64,000 nucleotides of DNA from Campylobacter sp. RM10537 (GTDB taxonomy: Bacteria > Campylobacterota > Campylobacteria > Campylobacterales > Campylobacteraceae). Below the pieces are notes generated by a model that did not search any database, was not told the DNA's origin, and saw only the letters and a program-made list of their open reading frames with translations. Of this stretch, positions 8,659 to 18,065 are shown in pieces. The stretch lies in the NCBI RefSeq assembly GCF_022369435.1, contig NZ_CP059597.1, positions 434,001 to 498,000 of the forward strand. Reading direction: 5' to 3'. Positions within the stretch are counted from its first letter, which is position 1. The number at the start of each line of letters is the position of its first letter. The position numbers and the translations under genes were made by a program.

Positions 8659-9903
8659 ATGAGTATCTTTAGTATCAATGATAACTCAAACTATAATTCT
8701 ATACTTTCACAAGCAAAAGCTAATAAAGAAAGTAAAGAAAATTCTAAAATAAGTTTTGCTAATGCTTTTTAAAACAAAATGCTAGTAAGTTAAATGAAAT
8801 TCAAAGTGCAAATTCACAAACTTTAATAAGAAGTGAAGTATTAAATTCTACTAATACAACAAATACTAGCAATAATACTAATTTTAGTATAAGTAGTAAG
8901 ACAAGTTCTCCTAATTATAATATATCAAGTGAATTTAAAAACTCTATTTATACTCTAAAATATAAACAAGCAGATATAAGTAATAATACAGCCTATGGTT
9001 ATAGTGTAGATAAAGATGGTTATATGGGAAGTGATTTTAACAAAGCTGCGGGACTTCCTGAAGATTTTAAGATACATAAATCTACTTTGGATGAGATAGA
9101 GAGATTTAATCAACATAATATGGCTGATGAAACTAGTGGAAACTATTATAATAGTTTTGATATGGCTTCTATTGTTAAGTCCTATTATAATAGCTTTAAT
9201 CAAGTAATAAGAGCATTTCCAAATGATAAAACAAGTTTTAGCAAAGCGGATTTAGAACAATTGCCTAAAGGATTAAATTATGGTCGTAATGATAATCAAG
9301 AAAAAGTTGTAAAAAATATTCAATGCAGAACAATTTCACGAAGCACAAGCGATTAAATATTCTACTATGGGTTTGGATATGAACCTTATGAAACTTGACT
9401 TTTCTCCACAAAGTATGGAGCAAGGTCCTTCGCTAGAAGGTGGTTTCAATCCTGATATGTCAGTTTATCTAAAAAATGAAGATGGAAGTTATTCTAAAGA
9501 AGCTTTGTTTATGAGTTTTTTAAAGTCTTATCCGCCTATTCCATCTTCAAATCAAGTTGTTTTAAGTCCTGAAGCAAAAGTTTTGGAAGCACAACGTAAG
9601 CTAGAAATGAAAGCAAATCCTTCTTTTGATGTTTCACTAGATGACATTATGACAGGTAAGGTTGATTTTGCAAGTTTATTAAAAGGCTATGCGCAAGATG
9701 GCTGGCTTGATGCAGGTATATATGCAATGGATAAAGGGGTTAAATGGCAAAATACAAGCATAGGTTATGGTGGAGCTTGGTTTGATAATCAGTTTAATCA
9801 AGCAAAGGCTAATGGCTGAAAAGCAAGTAGCCAAAGTATAAATTCTTTTGTAAATAATATAATGGATAGATTAAATAATCTTATAGGACAAACTAGGGTT
9901 TAG
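8659..9903 (+). pseudogene. broken sigma-54-controlled protein gene, function unknown
   Basis: Read through its lesions, this would be a protein of about 415 residues. A good ribosome site (TTAAGGAATTA) precedes the ATG. The first 35 codons end in a stop because a T tract at 8766-8770 appears one T short; adding one T restores a frame continuing ...FLKQNASKLNE. A second frameshift near 9321-9325 separates the segment ending KVVKNIQ from AEQFHEAQAIKYSTMG. A TGA at 9817 interrupts the last part, which then ends ...LNNLIGQTRV and TAG at 9901. The protein is Ser/Asn/Thr-rich at the start and has no membrane span. The sigma-54 promoter points to a flagellum-coexpressed, possibly secreted product; that is inference. 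A 71-nt relative of its tail lies at 53286-53356. Confidence 0.85.
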
Positions 9904-9921
9904 GAAGTAAATAAAAAGAAA

Positions 9922-9947
9922 TTAATATCGCTTAATTGCGATATTAA
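9922..9947 (-). terminator. bidirectional hairpin between the pseudogene and glnA
   Basis: TTAATATCGC and GCGATATTAA form a perfect 10-bp stem with a 6-base loop. Read on the - strand it is followed by TTTCTTTTT, so it is a good glnA terminator; on the + strand the T run is weaker. Confidence 0.85.
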
Positions 9948-9962
9948 AAATCTAATTTTTAA

Positions 9963-11393
9963 TCAGCAAGAATAGCAAGTTTTAAATTCATAAGCAGTAG
10001 GACGTGCTTCTACAGGCCATACTTGAGTTTCAAATTTTAAATGTTGATAATCATTGATAAAAAGATCACTCATGATAGGTTTTAGATAAGTATTGTTGCG
10101 AATAAGAGCTTCTAGACTTCCTCTTAAAGTGTGCGGTAGTTGTTCTATGCCTTTTTTTCGAATTTCATCTAGGGTTAAATCAAATAAATTTTCATCCATT
10201 GGGCCGACCGGAGTGATTTTATTTTCTATTCCATTAAGTCCTGCCATTAATAAACTTGCAAAAGCAAGATATGGATTTGCTGTATTGTCAGGAAAACGGA
10301 TTTCAATGCGAGCTGAATTTTTGTCTATACCATAAGGTATGCGACAACTTGCACTCCTATTTTGACAAGAGTAAGTTAAAATACAAGGAGCTTCAAAACC
10401 TGGAACTATTCTTTTATAAGAATTTGAACTAGGATTTGTAAAGGCAGCAAGGCTTCTAGCATTTTTTAAAATTCCACCTATATAGTGTATGGCGGTTTGA
10501 CTTAAATTTGCATATCCTTGTTTATCATAAAATAGATTGACTCCGTTTTTCCATAAACTCATATGTACATGCATACCACTTCCATTATCTCCATAGAGCG
10601 GTTTTGGCATAAATGTTGCTGTTTTTCCATTTAAATGTGCAACCATTTTAATAACATATTTATAAATTTGGACATTGTCTGCGGCTTCCACAAGTGTATC
10701 GTATTTTACTCCTATTTCTGCCTGAGCTTGTGCAACTTCATGATGATGCACAAAGGTTTTAAGTCCAACCTTCTCAAGAGTTTGTACCATTTCAGCCCTA
10801 ATATCTACCAGCGAATCTATAGGTTGCACAGGGAAATATCCACCTTTTTTACGAGGTCTATGTCCTGTGTTATAGCTATCCATAAATTCTTTATCATCAT
10901 TCCATTCTCCTTCTTCGGTATCAACTTCATATTTTGAACAATGTGCTGTATCTACTATTTTTACACTATCAAAGATAAAAAATTCGTTTTCTGCTCCAAA
11001 ATATGCTATATCTGCAATACCACAATCTTTAAGATATTGCATTGTTTTTTTGGCAATACTTCTTGGACATTTTTCATACATTTGCCCTTTATAAATATCG
11101 TATACATCGCAAATAACAATAATAGTTGGATCTGCCGTAAAAGGATCTAGAAAAGCACTTTGTACATCGGGCTTTAAGATCATATCTGATTTTTCGATCG
11201 GTTGCCATCCTTTTAAAGAACTTCCATCAAATGGAATTCCAGTGTCAAAGGTTTGCTCATTAATTGAATGTATATTATAGGTAATATGATGCCAAGTTCC
11301 TATTAGATCAGTAAAACGAAAATCTACAAAAATTACTTCATTTTGTGTACAAAATTCAAAAAAATCATTGATATTATTAACAAATTTTCCCAT
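9963..11393 (-). CDS. glnA: glutamine synthetase, type I
   Basis: 476 residues, within the GSI range. It makes glutamine from glutamate, ammonia and ATP, the main ammonium assimilation step. Motifs seen: DGSSLKGW near residue 56, GAENEFFIF, the His loop GMHVHMSLW, and [17 protein letters not shown]. At the position of the adenylylated Tyr of the E. coli enzyme (NLYDLPPEE) this protein has NLFDLTLDE, that is Phe404, so GlnE-type control is not expected. Single gene with its own promoter and a hairpin terminator; divergent from cheZ. Confidence 0.97.
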   Translation of the reverse strand: MGKFVNNINDFFEFCTQNEVIFVDFRFTDLIGTWHHITYNIHSINEQTFDTGIPFDGSSLKGWQPIEKSDMILKPDVQSAFLDPFTADPTIIVICDVYDIYKGQMYEKCPRSIAKKTMQYLKDCGIADIAYFGAENEFFIFDSVKIVDTAHCSKYEVDTEEGEWNDDKEFMDSYNTGHRPRKKGGYFPVQPIDSLVDIRAEMVQTLEKVGLKTFVHHHEVAQAQAEIGVKYDTLVEAADNVQIYKYVIKMVAHLNGKTATFMPKPLYGDNGSGMHVHMSLWKNGVNLFYDKQGYANLSQTAIHYIGGILKNARSLAAFTNPSSNSYKRIVPGFEAPCILTYSCQNRSASCRIPYGIDKNSARIEIRFPDNTANPYLAFASLLMAGLNGIENKITPVGPMDENLFDLTLDEIRKKGIEQLPHTLRGSLEALIRNNTYLKPIMSDLFINDYQHLKFETQVWPVEARPTAYEFKTCYSC

Positions 11394-11424
11394 TTATTCT
11401 CCCTAATAAATATTAATTTTTAAA

Positions 11425-11430
11425 ATTGTA
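11425..11430 (-). promoter_or_regulatory. -10 box of glnA
   Basis: TACAAT on the - strand (TGATACAAT context), 32 bases upstream of the glnA ATG, followed by an AGGGAGAA ribosome site. No operator sequence is obvious. Confidence 0.55.
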
Positions 11431-11551
11431 TCATATTATTTTAATAAAAAATTTATTAATATCTTTAAAATGGATTGCAATTAAAAATTCAATAAAAAAG
11501 AATATTTAAAAAAATATGAGAATTTATATTTTTATTTCAGATTAAATAGAA

Positions 11552-11557
11552 TATAAT
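11552..11557 (+). promoter_or_regulatory. -10 box of cheZ
   Basis: TATAAT 50 bases upstream of the cheZ ATG in the 213-base divergent gap; the rest of the gap is AT-rich with nothing else recognisable. Confidence 0.5.
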
Positions 11558-11606
11558 CTTAAAATATTTAAGAAATGTTTGAATATTTTAAAAATTAAGG
11601 AAAACA

Positions 11607-12308
11607 ATGACTCAAGAAGAACTTGATGCTTTGATGAATAGTGATTTAGATTCTGATGATACCTTAGAGTCTGAAACCATGACTGAAGTAGAGACTCAAA
11701 GCGATGAAACTCAAGAAGAAAAAATAGAAGATGTAAAAGTGGCTGATTATAGACCAAATCCTAATTTAGCATGGCCACCACCGCCACCAAGCCAAGAACA
11801 CAAAGTAGTACATCAGCTTGATGATGTGACTAAAGATAGTGAGCAAAAAGCCACAGAAATGATGGAAAAGCTTGAAAATATTAATAATTTTTTTGCAGAT
11901 TCTGAAAGTTTAATAGCTGATATTAATAAAATTTTAGATAAAAATATCGAAATTTTTACAAAGTTAAACGAGAAATTTCCTAATGTTGAAAGTTTTTGTG
12001 AGGCTTTAGAAACTAATAAAAAAGCAAAAAAAACAAGTAGTGATATTGTTGATCATTTGCAAGGTGGCCAAGATGAAGTTATGATGGCTATGGATGCAAT
12101 GCAATATCAAGATATCCATCGTCAAAAAATTGAACGTGTTATTAATGTTATGCGCGCCTTAAGTCGATACATGAGTTCTTTATTTGAAGGCAAAATCGAT
12201 GATAGGAAACGTGTTGGTTCTGCGGTACATATAGAAGGAGATAGCACAGCAGAAGTTGTAAGTAATGATGATATAGAAGCCTTGATAGCAAGTTTGGGTC
12301 AAAAATAA
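11607..12308 (+). CDS. cheZ: CheZ-type phosphatase of CheY-P (chemotaxis)
   Basis: 233 residues. The helical core (about 75-195) contains AMDAMQYQDIHRQKIERV at 161-178, corresponding to the CheZ catalytic region with its essential Gln. The protein dephosphorylates CheY-P, resetting flagellar rotation. The C-terminal SNDDIEALIASLGQK (219-233) resembles the E. coli CheZ tail that docks on CheY. The N-terminal TQEELDALMNSD looks like the CheY-binding peptide of FliM, and a Pro-rich linker (57-61) separates it from the core. The next gene, a U32 peptidase homologue, starts immediately after the stop. From memory this is Cj0700, shown to act as CheZ in Campylobacter. Confidence 0.88.
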   Translation: MTQEELDALMNSDLDSDDTLESETMTEVETQSDETQEEKIEDVKVADYRPNPNLAWPPPPPSQEHKVVHQLDDVTKDSEQKATEMMEKLENINNFFADSESLIADINKILDKNIEIFTKLNEKFPNVESFCEALETNKKAKKTSSDIVDHLQGGQDEVMMAMDAMQYQDIHRQKIERVINVMRALSRYMSSLFEGKIDDRKRVGSAVHIEGDSTAEVVSNDDIEALIASLGQK

Positions 12309-13565
12309 ATGATCATTCCCGAAATCGTAGCTCCAGCTGGAAATTTTACAAAGTTAAAGATTGCTTTAGCTTATGGGGCTGATGCGGTTTATGCTGGAGT
12401 AAATAACTTTTCTTTGCGTTCTAGGACAGCTAAAGAATTTACTTATGAAACCTTTGAAGAAGCTGTAAGATATACTCATAATAATGGTAAAAAAATTTAT
12501 GTCACTTTAAATGGATTTCATTTAAGTGGACAAATAGAAGGTCTTAAGCGTCATATTTTAAAACTTCGCGAAATAAAACCCGACGCTTTTATCGTTGCAT
12601 CTGTAGGTGCTATGAAGCTTACTCGAGAATTGGCTCCTGAAATTCCCTTGCATGTATCCACTCAGGCTAATGTTTTAAATTATCTTGATGCTGAAGTTTA
12701 TAAAAGTATGGGCGCTAAACGTATTGTTATAGCTAGAGAATTAAGTCTAAAAGATTCTAAAATTTTAAAAGAAAACTGTGATATAGAGCTTGAAGCTTTT
12801 GTTCATGGGTCTATGTGTTTTGCTTATTCTGGTCGTTGCTTAATTAGTTCAGTTCAAAGTGGAAGAATGAGCAATAGAGGTTCTTGTGCTAATGATTGTA
12901 GATTTAGTTATGAACTTTATGCTAAAAATCCTGAAAATAATACACTTTTTAGACTTGAAGAAGATGAAAATGGTACGCATATTTTTAATTCAAAAGATTT
13001 AAATTTATGCTCTTATATAGAAAAAATTATGCAAGAAAATTGTATTAGTGCATTTAAGATAGAAGGAAGAACGAAAAGCGAATATTATGTCGCACTCACT
13101 ACTAGAACTTACAAAATGGCTATAGAAGATACATTAAATCATAATTTTAATTCTGAAAAATATGAAAGAGAAATTTATACTCTTAAAAATCGAGGTTTTA
13201 CAGATGGTTATTTGGTTTCTCGTCCTTTAGAAAAAACCGATACTCAAAATCATCATACGAGTATAGAAGAAGGAACTCATCAAGTTCATGCTATTGTTGA
13301 GGATGGAGAGTATTTTAAATGCAAAGGTAAAATAGTTTTAAATACAGCTTATGAAATTTTAATCCCTTTGGGAGATAAACTTAGAGAATGTGAAAATGAA
13401 ATAGGTAAAATTTATAAAAAAAATGATAAATATTTTGTAGAATTTAAGAAGTTAATTGCAAAAAATAATAAAGAATTTACAGAAATCCATAGCGGAAATG
13501 AAAACGAAATTAAAATGCCAACAAAAATTAGTGCATTTAGTTTTCTAAGAAAGGAAATTTTATGA
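12309..13565 (+). CDS. U32-family peptidase homologue, probably TrhP-type tRNA U34 hydroxylation factor
   Basis: 418 residues. The U32 signature EAFVHGSMCFAYSGRCLIS is at residues 162-180 with its two Cys, and further Cys at 190s (RGSCANDCRF) complete the probable metal/cluster ligands. Although annotated as collagenase-like protease, members such as YegQ/TrhP work with prephenate to make 5-hydroxyuridine at the tRNA wobble base; which role applies here cannot be read from sequence. It starts directly at the cheZ stop and overlaps purE by four bases, so it sits in a + strand operon running through to the FlgZ-like gene. Confidence 0.88.
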   Translation: MIIPEIVAPAGNFTKLKIALAYGADAVYAGVNNFSLRSRTAKEFTYETFEEAVRYTHNNGKKIYVTLNGFHLSGQIEGLKRHILKLREIKPDAFIVASVGAMKLTRELAPEIPLHVSTQANVLNYLDAEVYKSMGAKRIVIARELSLKDSKILKENCDIELEAFVHGSMCFAYSGRCLISSVQSGRMSNRGSCANDCRFSYELYAKNPENNTLFRLEEDENGTHIFNSKDLNLCSYIEKIMQENCISAFKIEGRTKSEYYVALTTRTYKMAIEDTLNHNFNSEKYEREIYTLKNRGFTDGYLVSRPLEKTDTQNHHTSIEEGTHQVHAIVEDGEYFKCKGKIVLNTAYEILIPLGDKLRECENEIGKIYKKNDKYFVEFKKLIAKNNKEFTEIHSGNENEIKMPTKISAFSFLRKEIL

Positions 13566-14056
13566 AATTTGTTTCTATTTTAATGGGAAGTAAAAGTGAT
13601 TATGAAATTATGCAAGAGTGTGCTAATATTTTTAAGCAATTTAATATTAAATATGAACTTATTATTACTTCAGCCCATCGTAGTCCGCAGCGTACTAAAG
13701 AATATATAAAAAAAGCAGAAGAAAAAGGTGTTCAAGTTTTTATTGCAGCTGCAGGTATGGCGGCTCATTTGGCTGGAGCAGTTGCTGCTTATACAACTAA
13801 ACCAGTTTTAGGGGTTCCTATGCCAGGAAATAATTTGGCGAGCATGGATTCTCTTTTCTCTACTGTGCAAATGCCAAGCGGAATTCCTGTTGGAACTTTA
13901 GCTATTGGAAAAGCAGGTGCTCAAAATGCTGCTTATTTAGCAATGCAAATTCTTGCTTTAAATGATGCTAAATTAGCACAAGCTTTAAAAGAAGATAGAG
14001 AGACTAAAGAAAATAAATTGGTTGCAGACTCAAAAAGTGTCGAGATTTTATTATAG
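13562..14056 (+). CDS. purE: N5-carboxyaminoimidazole ribonucleotide mutase
   Basis: 164 residues, class I PurE. It moves the carboxyl group of N5-CAIR to give CAIR in de novo purine synthesis. Conserved pieces: ILMGSKSDYEIM at 6-17, TSAHRSPQRT with the active-site His, AAAGMAAHLAGAVAAYT, and PVLGVPMPG. The start ATG overlaps the U32 gene stop by four bases (ATGA-type overlap), with AAGGAAATTTT before it. A hypothetical coiled-coil protein follows after eight bases. Confidence 0.97.
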   Translation: MKFVSILMGSKSDYEIMQECANIFKQFNIKYELIITSAHRSPQRTKEYIKKAEEKGVQVFIAAAGMAAHLAGAVAAYTTKPVLGVPMPGNNLASMDSLFSTVQMPSGIPVGTLAIGKAGAQNAAYLAMQILALNDAKLAQALKEDRETKENKLVADSKSVEILL

Positions 14057-14064
14057 GAAAAAAG

Positions 14065-14613
14065 ATGCAGACTTATTTAGAGCTTGAGGAATTTTGCAAA
14101 CTTGTACATTTAAATGAAGATGTTGTAAAGGGTATGATGGCTAAAGGTGCTTTAAATTTTAAAGAAGAAGAAGGTGTGATTTATATAGAAGCTAATCAAG
14201 GCACTTTTAGCGTTGTTCCTACTGCTAATTCACAATCTGCTATGGTCAATTCTATGACTTTAGCTGGAGAGAGTTTTGTAGAAAAAACTATAGGTACAAT
14301 TTTAAATTTACATGAAAAAGTTTTAGACGCAAAAGATGAAACACTCGAAGCTTTAAAAAATGAAAATAAATTTTTAAAAGATGCACTTTATTCTATGCAA
14401 GAACTTTACGAAGAAGATAGAAAAACAATAGAAACTTTAAATAGTGAATTAAAACATGCAAGAGAAGAGATTGAGTTTTTAAAACGTAAATATAAGCTTA
14501 TGTGGAATAAGACAACTGAAATTTTTGGAACAAAAACAGAGCCTGATTTAGAAATGAATAAAGAAAATAAAATTGATATGAATTTAGATAATAATCAAGA
14601 AGGTGAAAAATGA
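14065..14613 (+). CDS. conserved coiled-coil protein, DUF3972-like
   Basis: 182 residues. The N-terminal 55 residues look like a compact helix-turn-helix-like domain ([20 protein letters not shown]). A low-complexity linker follows, and then a coiled coil from about 95 to 155 ([25 protein letters not shown]). The tail is acidic. It resembles the DUF3972 proteins confined to Campylobacterota; that match is from memory. Embedded between purE and glyQ, overlapping glyQ by four bases. Function unknown. Confidence 0.8.
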   Translation: MQTYLELEEFCKLVHLNEDVVKGMMAKGALNFKEEEGVIYIEANQGTFSVVPTANSQSAMVNSMTLAGESFVEKTIGTILNLHEKVLDAKDETLEALKNENKFLKDALYSMQELYEEDRKTIETLNSELKHAREEIEFLKRKYKLMWNKTTEIFGTKTEPDLEMNKENKIDMNLDNNQEGEK

Positions 14614-15473
14614 ATTTTTCGCAAATGATATTAAAATTACAAGAATTTTGGCAACAACAAGGTTGTGCTATAATGCAATCTTATGATATGCCAGCTGGAG
14701 CAGGTACTTTCCATCCCGCTACTTTTTTAAGAAGTCTCGGAAAACAGCCTTGGGCTGTAGCTTATGTAGCACCTTCTCGTCGTCCAACAGATGGAAGATA
14801 TGGTGAAAATCCTAATCGTCTGGGGGCTTATTATCAATTTCAAGTTTTAATAAAACCTAGTCCAGAAAATATACAAGAGCTTTATCTTAGAAGTTTAGAA
14901 AATTTAGGTTTTGATTTAAAAAATCATGATATACGTTTTGTTGAAGATAACTGGGAAAGTCCGAGTTTAGGAGCTTGGGGACTTGGATGGGAAGTTTGGC
15001 TTGATGGTATGGAAGTTACACAATTTACATATTTTCAGCAAGTTGGAGGTATAGCAGTAGATTTAGTTAGCGCTGAAATAACTTATGGGCTTGAAAGAAT
15101 AGCTATGTATCTTCAAAATGTTGATAATGTTTATGATATTATTTGGAGTGAATTTCAAGGTAAAAAAATCACTTATGGTGATGTTCATAAACAAAGTGAA
15201 TATGAATTTAGTAAATATAATTTTGAGGTAAGCAATGTTGAGTTCTTAAATCAGCAATTTGAGAATGCCTACAAGGAATGTAAAAGCATATTGGAGCAAG
15301 AATTGGCATTGCCGGCTTATGATTACTGTATGCTTGCGGCACATACTTTTAATCTTCTTGATGCAAGAGGAGCTATCTCGGTTACACAAAGGCAAGATTA
15401 TATGCTAAAGATTAGAGAGCTTTCTAAAAATTGTGCTCAGATTTATAAAAAAACGTTAAATGAAACTGATTGA
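14610..15473 (+). CDS. glyQ: glycyl-tRNA synthetase alpha subunit
   Basis: 287 residues, normal for the alpha chain of the alpha2beta2 bacterial enzyme that charges tRNA-Gly. Class II catalytic-core motifs are visible: [27 protein letters not shown] near residues 15-40, the [14 protein letters not shown] loop, and [22 protein letters not shown]. The beta subunit (glyS) is not next to it and must be encoded elsewhere. The end overlaps the NIF3-like gene by 14 bases. Confidence 0.97.
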   Translation: MNFSQMILKLQEFWQQQGCAIMQSYDMPAGAGTFHPATFLRSLGKQPWAVAYVAPSRRPTDGRYGENPNRLGAYYQFQVLIKPSPENIQELYLRSLENLGFDLKNHDIRFVEDNWESPSLGAWGLGWEVWLDGMEVTQFTYFQQVGGIAVDLVSAEITYGLERIAMYLQNVDNVYDIIWSEFQGKKITYGDVHKQSEYEFSKYNFEVSNVEFLNQQFENAYKECKSILEQELALPAYDYCMLAAHTFNLLDARGAISVTQRQDYMLKIRELSKNCAQIYKKTLNETD

Positions 15474-16185
15474 TATTTATAATTTTTTAGATCAATTAAG
15501 CCCTTTTAATAATCAGCAAGATTGGGATAATAGTGGTATTTTACTTGGAAATAATCAAGATGAGATTAAAACTGTATATTTAAGCTTAGATATTGATGAA
15601 AATTTAATTAATCAAGCTGAAGATAATTCTTTGTTTATAACCCATCATCCACTTATTTTTAAAGGTTTAAAAAGTTTAGCAAATTTAGATTATCCTAAAG
15701 CTTTTATTAAGAAAATGATAAAAAAAAATATTTCATTAATATCTATACATACAAATTTTGATTTAAGCCATTTAAATAGTTATTTTGTTGAAGAGATTTT
15801 AGATTTTAAAATAGCTTTTAAGGATGAATTTTTAATCTATGTTGATCAAGAATTTGAATTTTTTAAATTGTGTGAATATTTAAAATTAAAATTGCAAATA
15901 GATATTTTAAAGATTAGTTATTGCGGAAAAGAAAAAATCAAACGCTTTGCTATTTGCACTGGAAGCGGAGGCGATCTTATATCTAAAGTGCAAGCAGATT
16001 GCTTTTTAAGCGGGGACTTTAAATATCATCAAGCCATGCAAGCCGTAAGCGATGGTTTAAATTTGATAGATATAGGACATTTTGAAAGTGAGCGGTATTT
16101 TTCACAATGTCTAGCAAAAGACTTGAAAAATTTGCCGCTAAAGGTTATAATATCAGTTTCAAAAAATCCATTTCAATATTTTTAA
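15460..16185 (+). CDS. NIF3 family GTP cyclohydrolase 1 type 2 homologue (YbgI/DUF34)
   Basis: 241 residues. NIF3/DUF34 proteins are widespread hexameric dimetal proteins of uncertain activity. The fold is recognised by [13 protein letters not shown] near the N-terminus, [14 protein letters not shown] (metal-binding HH) near 60-74, [15 protein letters not shown], and [14 protein letters not shown] with IDIGHFESE at the C-terminal part carrying the remaining metal ligands. The start overlaps glyQ. Cellular role unclear. Confidence 0.88.
   Translation: MKLIDIYNFLDQLSPFNNQQDWDNSGILLGNNQDEIKTVYLSLDIDENLINQAEDNSLFITHHPLIFKGLKSLANLDYPKAFIKKMIKKNISLISIHTNFDLSHLNSYFVEEILDFKIAFKDEFLIYVDQEFEFFKLCEYLKLKLQIDILKISYCGKEKIKRFAICTGSGGDLISKVQADCFLSGDFKYHQAMQAVSDGLNLIDIGHFESERYFSQCLAKDLKNLPLKVIISVSKNPFQYF
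16146..16151 (+). promoter_or_regulatory. possible internal -10 box before the FlgZ-like gene
   Basis: TATAAT inside the end of the NIF3-like gene, 44 bases upstream of the next ATG. It may give the FlgZ-like gene a separate promoter; by sequence alone it is only a candidate. Confidence 0.35.
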
Positions 16186-16194
16186 GGAATATAT

Positions 16195-16911
16195 ATGAAT
16201 AAACATCTTGAACAATTAGTGCTTTTATCCAAAATAGATCAAGAAATCGATAGTTTTGAGCCAAAAATAGATAGCATAACTAAAAATTTAAAAGATGCTG
16301 AAAATAAGATTAATCAGATTAATATTCAAATTGGTAATTTAGAACTTGAGATTGAAGATGTAAAAAATCAAAAAATTCAAAATAATTTACATATTTCAGA
16401 ATTTTCAGCTAAAATAAAAGAGCTTGGTAAAAAAAGCGCTTCTGTTAAAACGGAAAAAGAGGCTAATGCTTTAAAAATAGAAGAAGATATTGCCAAAGAA
16501 CAACTTGATTCAGCTAATGATGAGATTATTCGTTTGGATAAAATTTTGGAAAATAAAGAGCTTTTTAAAAAAGAGCTTTTAGAAAAAAAAGCTAAAGAAG
16601 AGCAAGATATAGAAACGATAAGATCAAGTATTAAAACTCAAATGGAAGCTTTGGAAAAAGAAAGAATGGATGTTTATGCTAAAAAAACTAAACTTGTTGC
16701 AGATATTAACTTAAAAGTTTTAAGCTTTTATGAAAAAATTAGAAAATGGGCTAAAAATACAGCAGTTGTAGCTGTTAAAAAACAAGCATGTTATGGTTGT
16801 TTTATGAAAATTTATGATAAAACTTATTTATCTGTGATAAAAGGAGAAGAGATTATAACTTGTCCACATTGCGGTAGAATACTATACAAAGAACAAGAAG
16901 ACAAGAGTTGA
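16195..16911 (+). CDS. coiled-coil zinc-ribbon protein, FlgZ (HP0958)-like
   Basis: 238 residues. Residues about 10-175 form long antiparallel coiled-coil helices. The C-terminus is a C4 zinc ribbon with CYGC near 199-202 and CPHC near 222-225. This is the layout of H. pylori HP0958 (FlgZ), which stabilises RpoN and binds flaA mRNA. If the role is shared, the protein links this operon to the sigma-54 flagellar promoters at 6.8 and 8.6 kb. That is established for the Helicobacter homologue only; for this protein it is inference. The stop overlaps the waaA start. Confidence 0.85.
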   Translation: MNKHLEQLVLLSKIDQEIDSFEPKIDSITKNLKDAENKINQINIQIGNLELEIEDVKNQKIQNNLHISEFSAKIKELGKKSASVKTEKEANALKIEEDIAKEQLDSANDEIIRLDKILENKELFKKELLEKKAKEEQDIETIRSSIKTQMEALEKERMDVYAKKTKLVADINLKVLSFYEKIRKWAKNTAVVAVKKQACYGCFMKIYDKTYLSVIKGEEIITCPHCGRILYKEQEDKS

Positions 16912-18065
16912 TTTTTTGTTATTATATCTTGTCATGGATAGCTTTTATAATATCGGCTATCCCTGTTTTTATCCTTTCTCTATTAAAACAAAAATATAAA
17001 TATAGCTTAAAATCTCGATTTTTTTTATTTAAGAATTTTAATCAGAAAAAATCTGATGTTCATTTTCATTCTTGCTCTTATGGCGAAACAAGAAGTATTA
17101 AAGAATTTGCTTTAAGATTTAATTCTAGAATTACTACTATAACAGAAACTGGTTTTAATTGTGCTAAAGAATTTTGCGATAAAGTGAATTATCTCCCTTT
17201 TGAAAATTGGATACCGTTATGGTTTAAACCTACAAGGGTTTTAGTCATTTTTGAGGCTGAATATTGGCTTATGTTGGTTTTTATGGCTAAATTTTATCAA
17301 GCAAAAATTATTTTGCTTAATGCACGTATTTCGGACAAATCTTATAAAAGTTATTTAAGATTTCGTTTTTTTTATAAAAAAATTTTTTACTACATTGATG
17401 AAATTTTTGCACAAAGTGATATAGATAAAATAAGACTTGAAAGTTTAGGAGCAAAAAATGTTAAAGTCTTGCATAACATTAAAGCAAATATTACAATTAA
17501 ATTTAGTAAAAATTATTTTAAACCCAGGGAAAAATTAATTATTTTTGCAAGCACACATGCAGGCGAAGAAGAATTGCTACTTAACTCTATAAATTTGAGT
17601 AAAAAAGAAAAGCTTATTATTGCTCCTAGACATCCAGAACGTTTTTATGAGGTTGAAAATTTACTTAAAAATAAAGGTTTAGAATTTGAAAAATTTAGTC
17701 TTTTGGATACTCAAGATAAAAAATTCAATAAAAAAATTTTATTATTAGATGCTTTAGGTGAATTAATCAATTTTTATGCTATTTCAGATGTAGTTGTTCT
17801 TGGCGGATCTTTCTTTAAAAATATTGGTGGGCATAATCCAATAGAAGTAGCTTCTTTTCAAAATGTTTTAATAACTGGACCTTTTATAGATAATCAAAAA
17901 GTTTTATTTGATAAAGTTGAAAATGTTTATTACTGTAATGATTTAAAAGAATTGGATTATAAAATTCACCATTGTAGTTTAAAAGCAAAAATTAAAAAAA
18001 GTGATGATTTATCACAAATTTTTAAAGCGATACAGGAAGGAATTGATGCAGGAAAAAGCTTATAA
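16908..18065 (+). CDS. waaA: 3-deoxy-D-manno-octulosonic acid (Kdo) transferase
   Basis: 385 residues. It transfers Kdo from CMP-Kdo to lipid A precursor at the inner face of the cytoplasmic membrane. An N-terminal anchor (residues 3-24) is followed by two Rossmann-type GT-B domains. Visible conserved pieces: FHSCSYGETRS (acceptor-side Glu), ARISDKSYKSY, FASTHAGEEELLL, IAPRHPERF and VLGGSFFKNIGGHNPIEVA with the donor-binding GGHN-PxE. The start is TTG overlapping the previous stop (TTGA). The 3' end overlaps the pseudouridine synthase by 20 bases. Confidence 0.93.
   Translation: MIFCYYILSWIAFIISAIPVFILSLLKQKYKYSLKSRFFLFKNFNQKKSDVHFHSCSYGETRSIKEFALRFNSRITTITETGFNCAKEFCDKVNYLPFENWIPLWFKPTRVLVIFEAEYWLMLVFMAKFYQAKIILLNARISDKSYKSYLRFRFFYKKIFYYIDEIFAQSDIDKIRLESLGAKNVKVLHNIKANITIKFSKNYFKPREKLIIFASTHAGEEELLLNSINLSKKEKLIIAPRHPERFYEVENLLKNKGLEFEKFSLLDTQDKKFNKKILLLDALGELINFYAISDVVVLGGSFFKNIGGHNPIEVASFQNVLITGPFIDNQKVLFDKVENVYYCNDLKELDYKIHHCSLKAKIKKSDDLSQIFKAIQEGIDAGKSL

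Noticed and set aside
9817-9819. TGA in the pseudogene tail as a second selenocysteine codon
   Set aside because: No redox Cys motif nearby (NG-TGA-KASS), no hairpin at SECIS distance, and the gene has two further frameshifts; a nonsense mutation is simpler.
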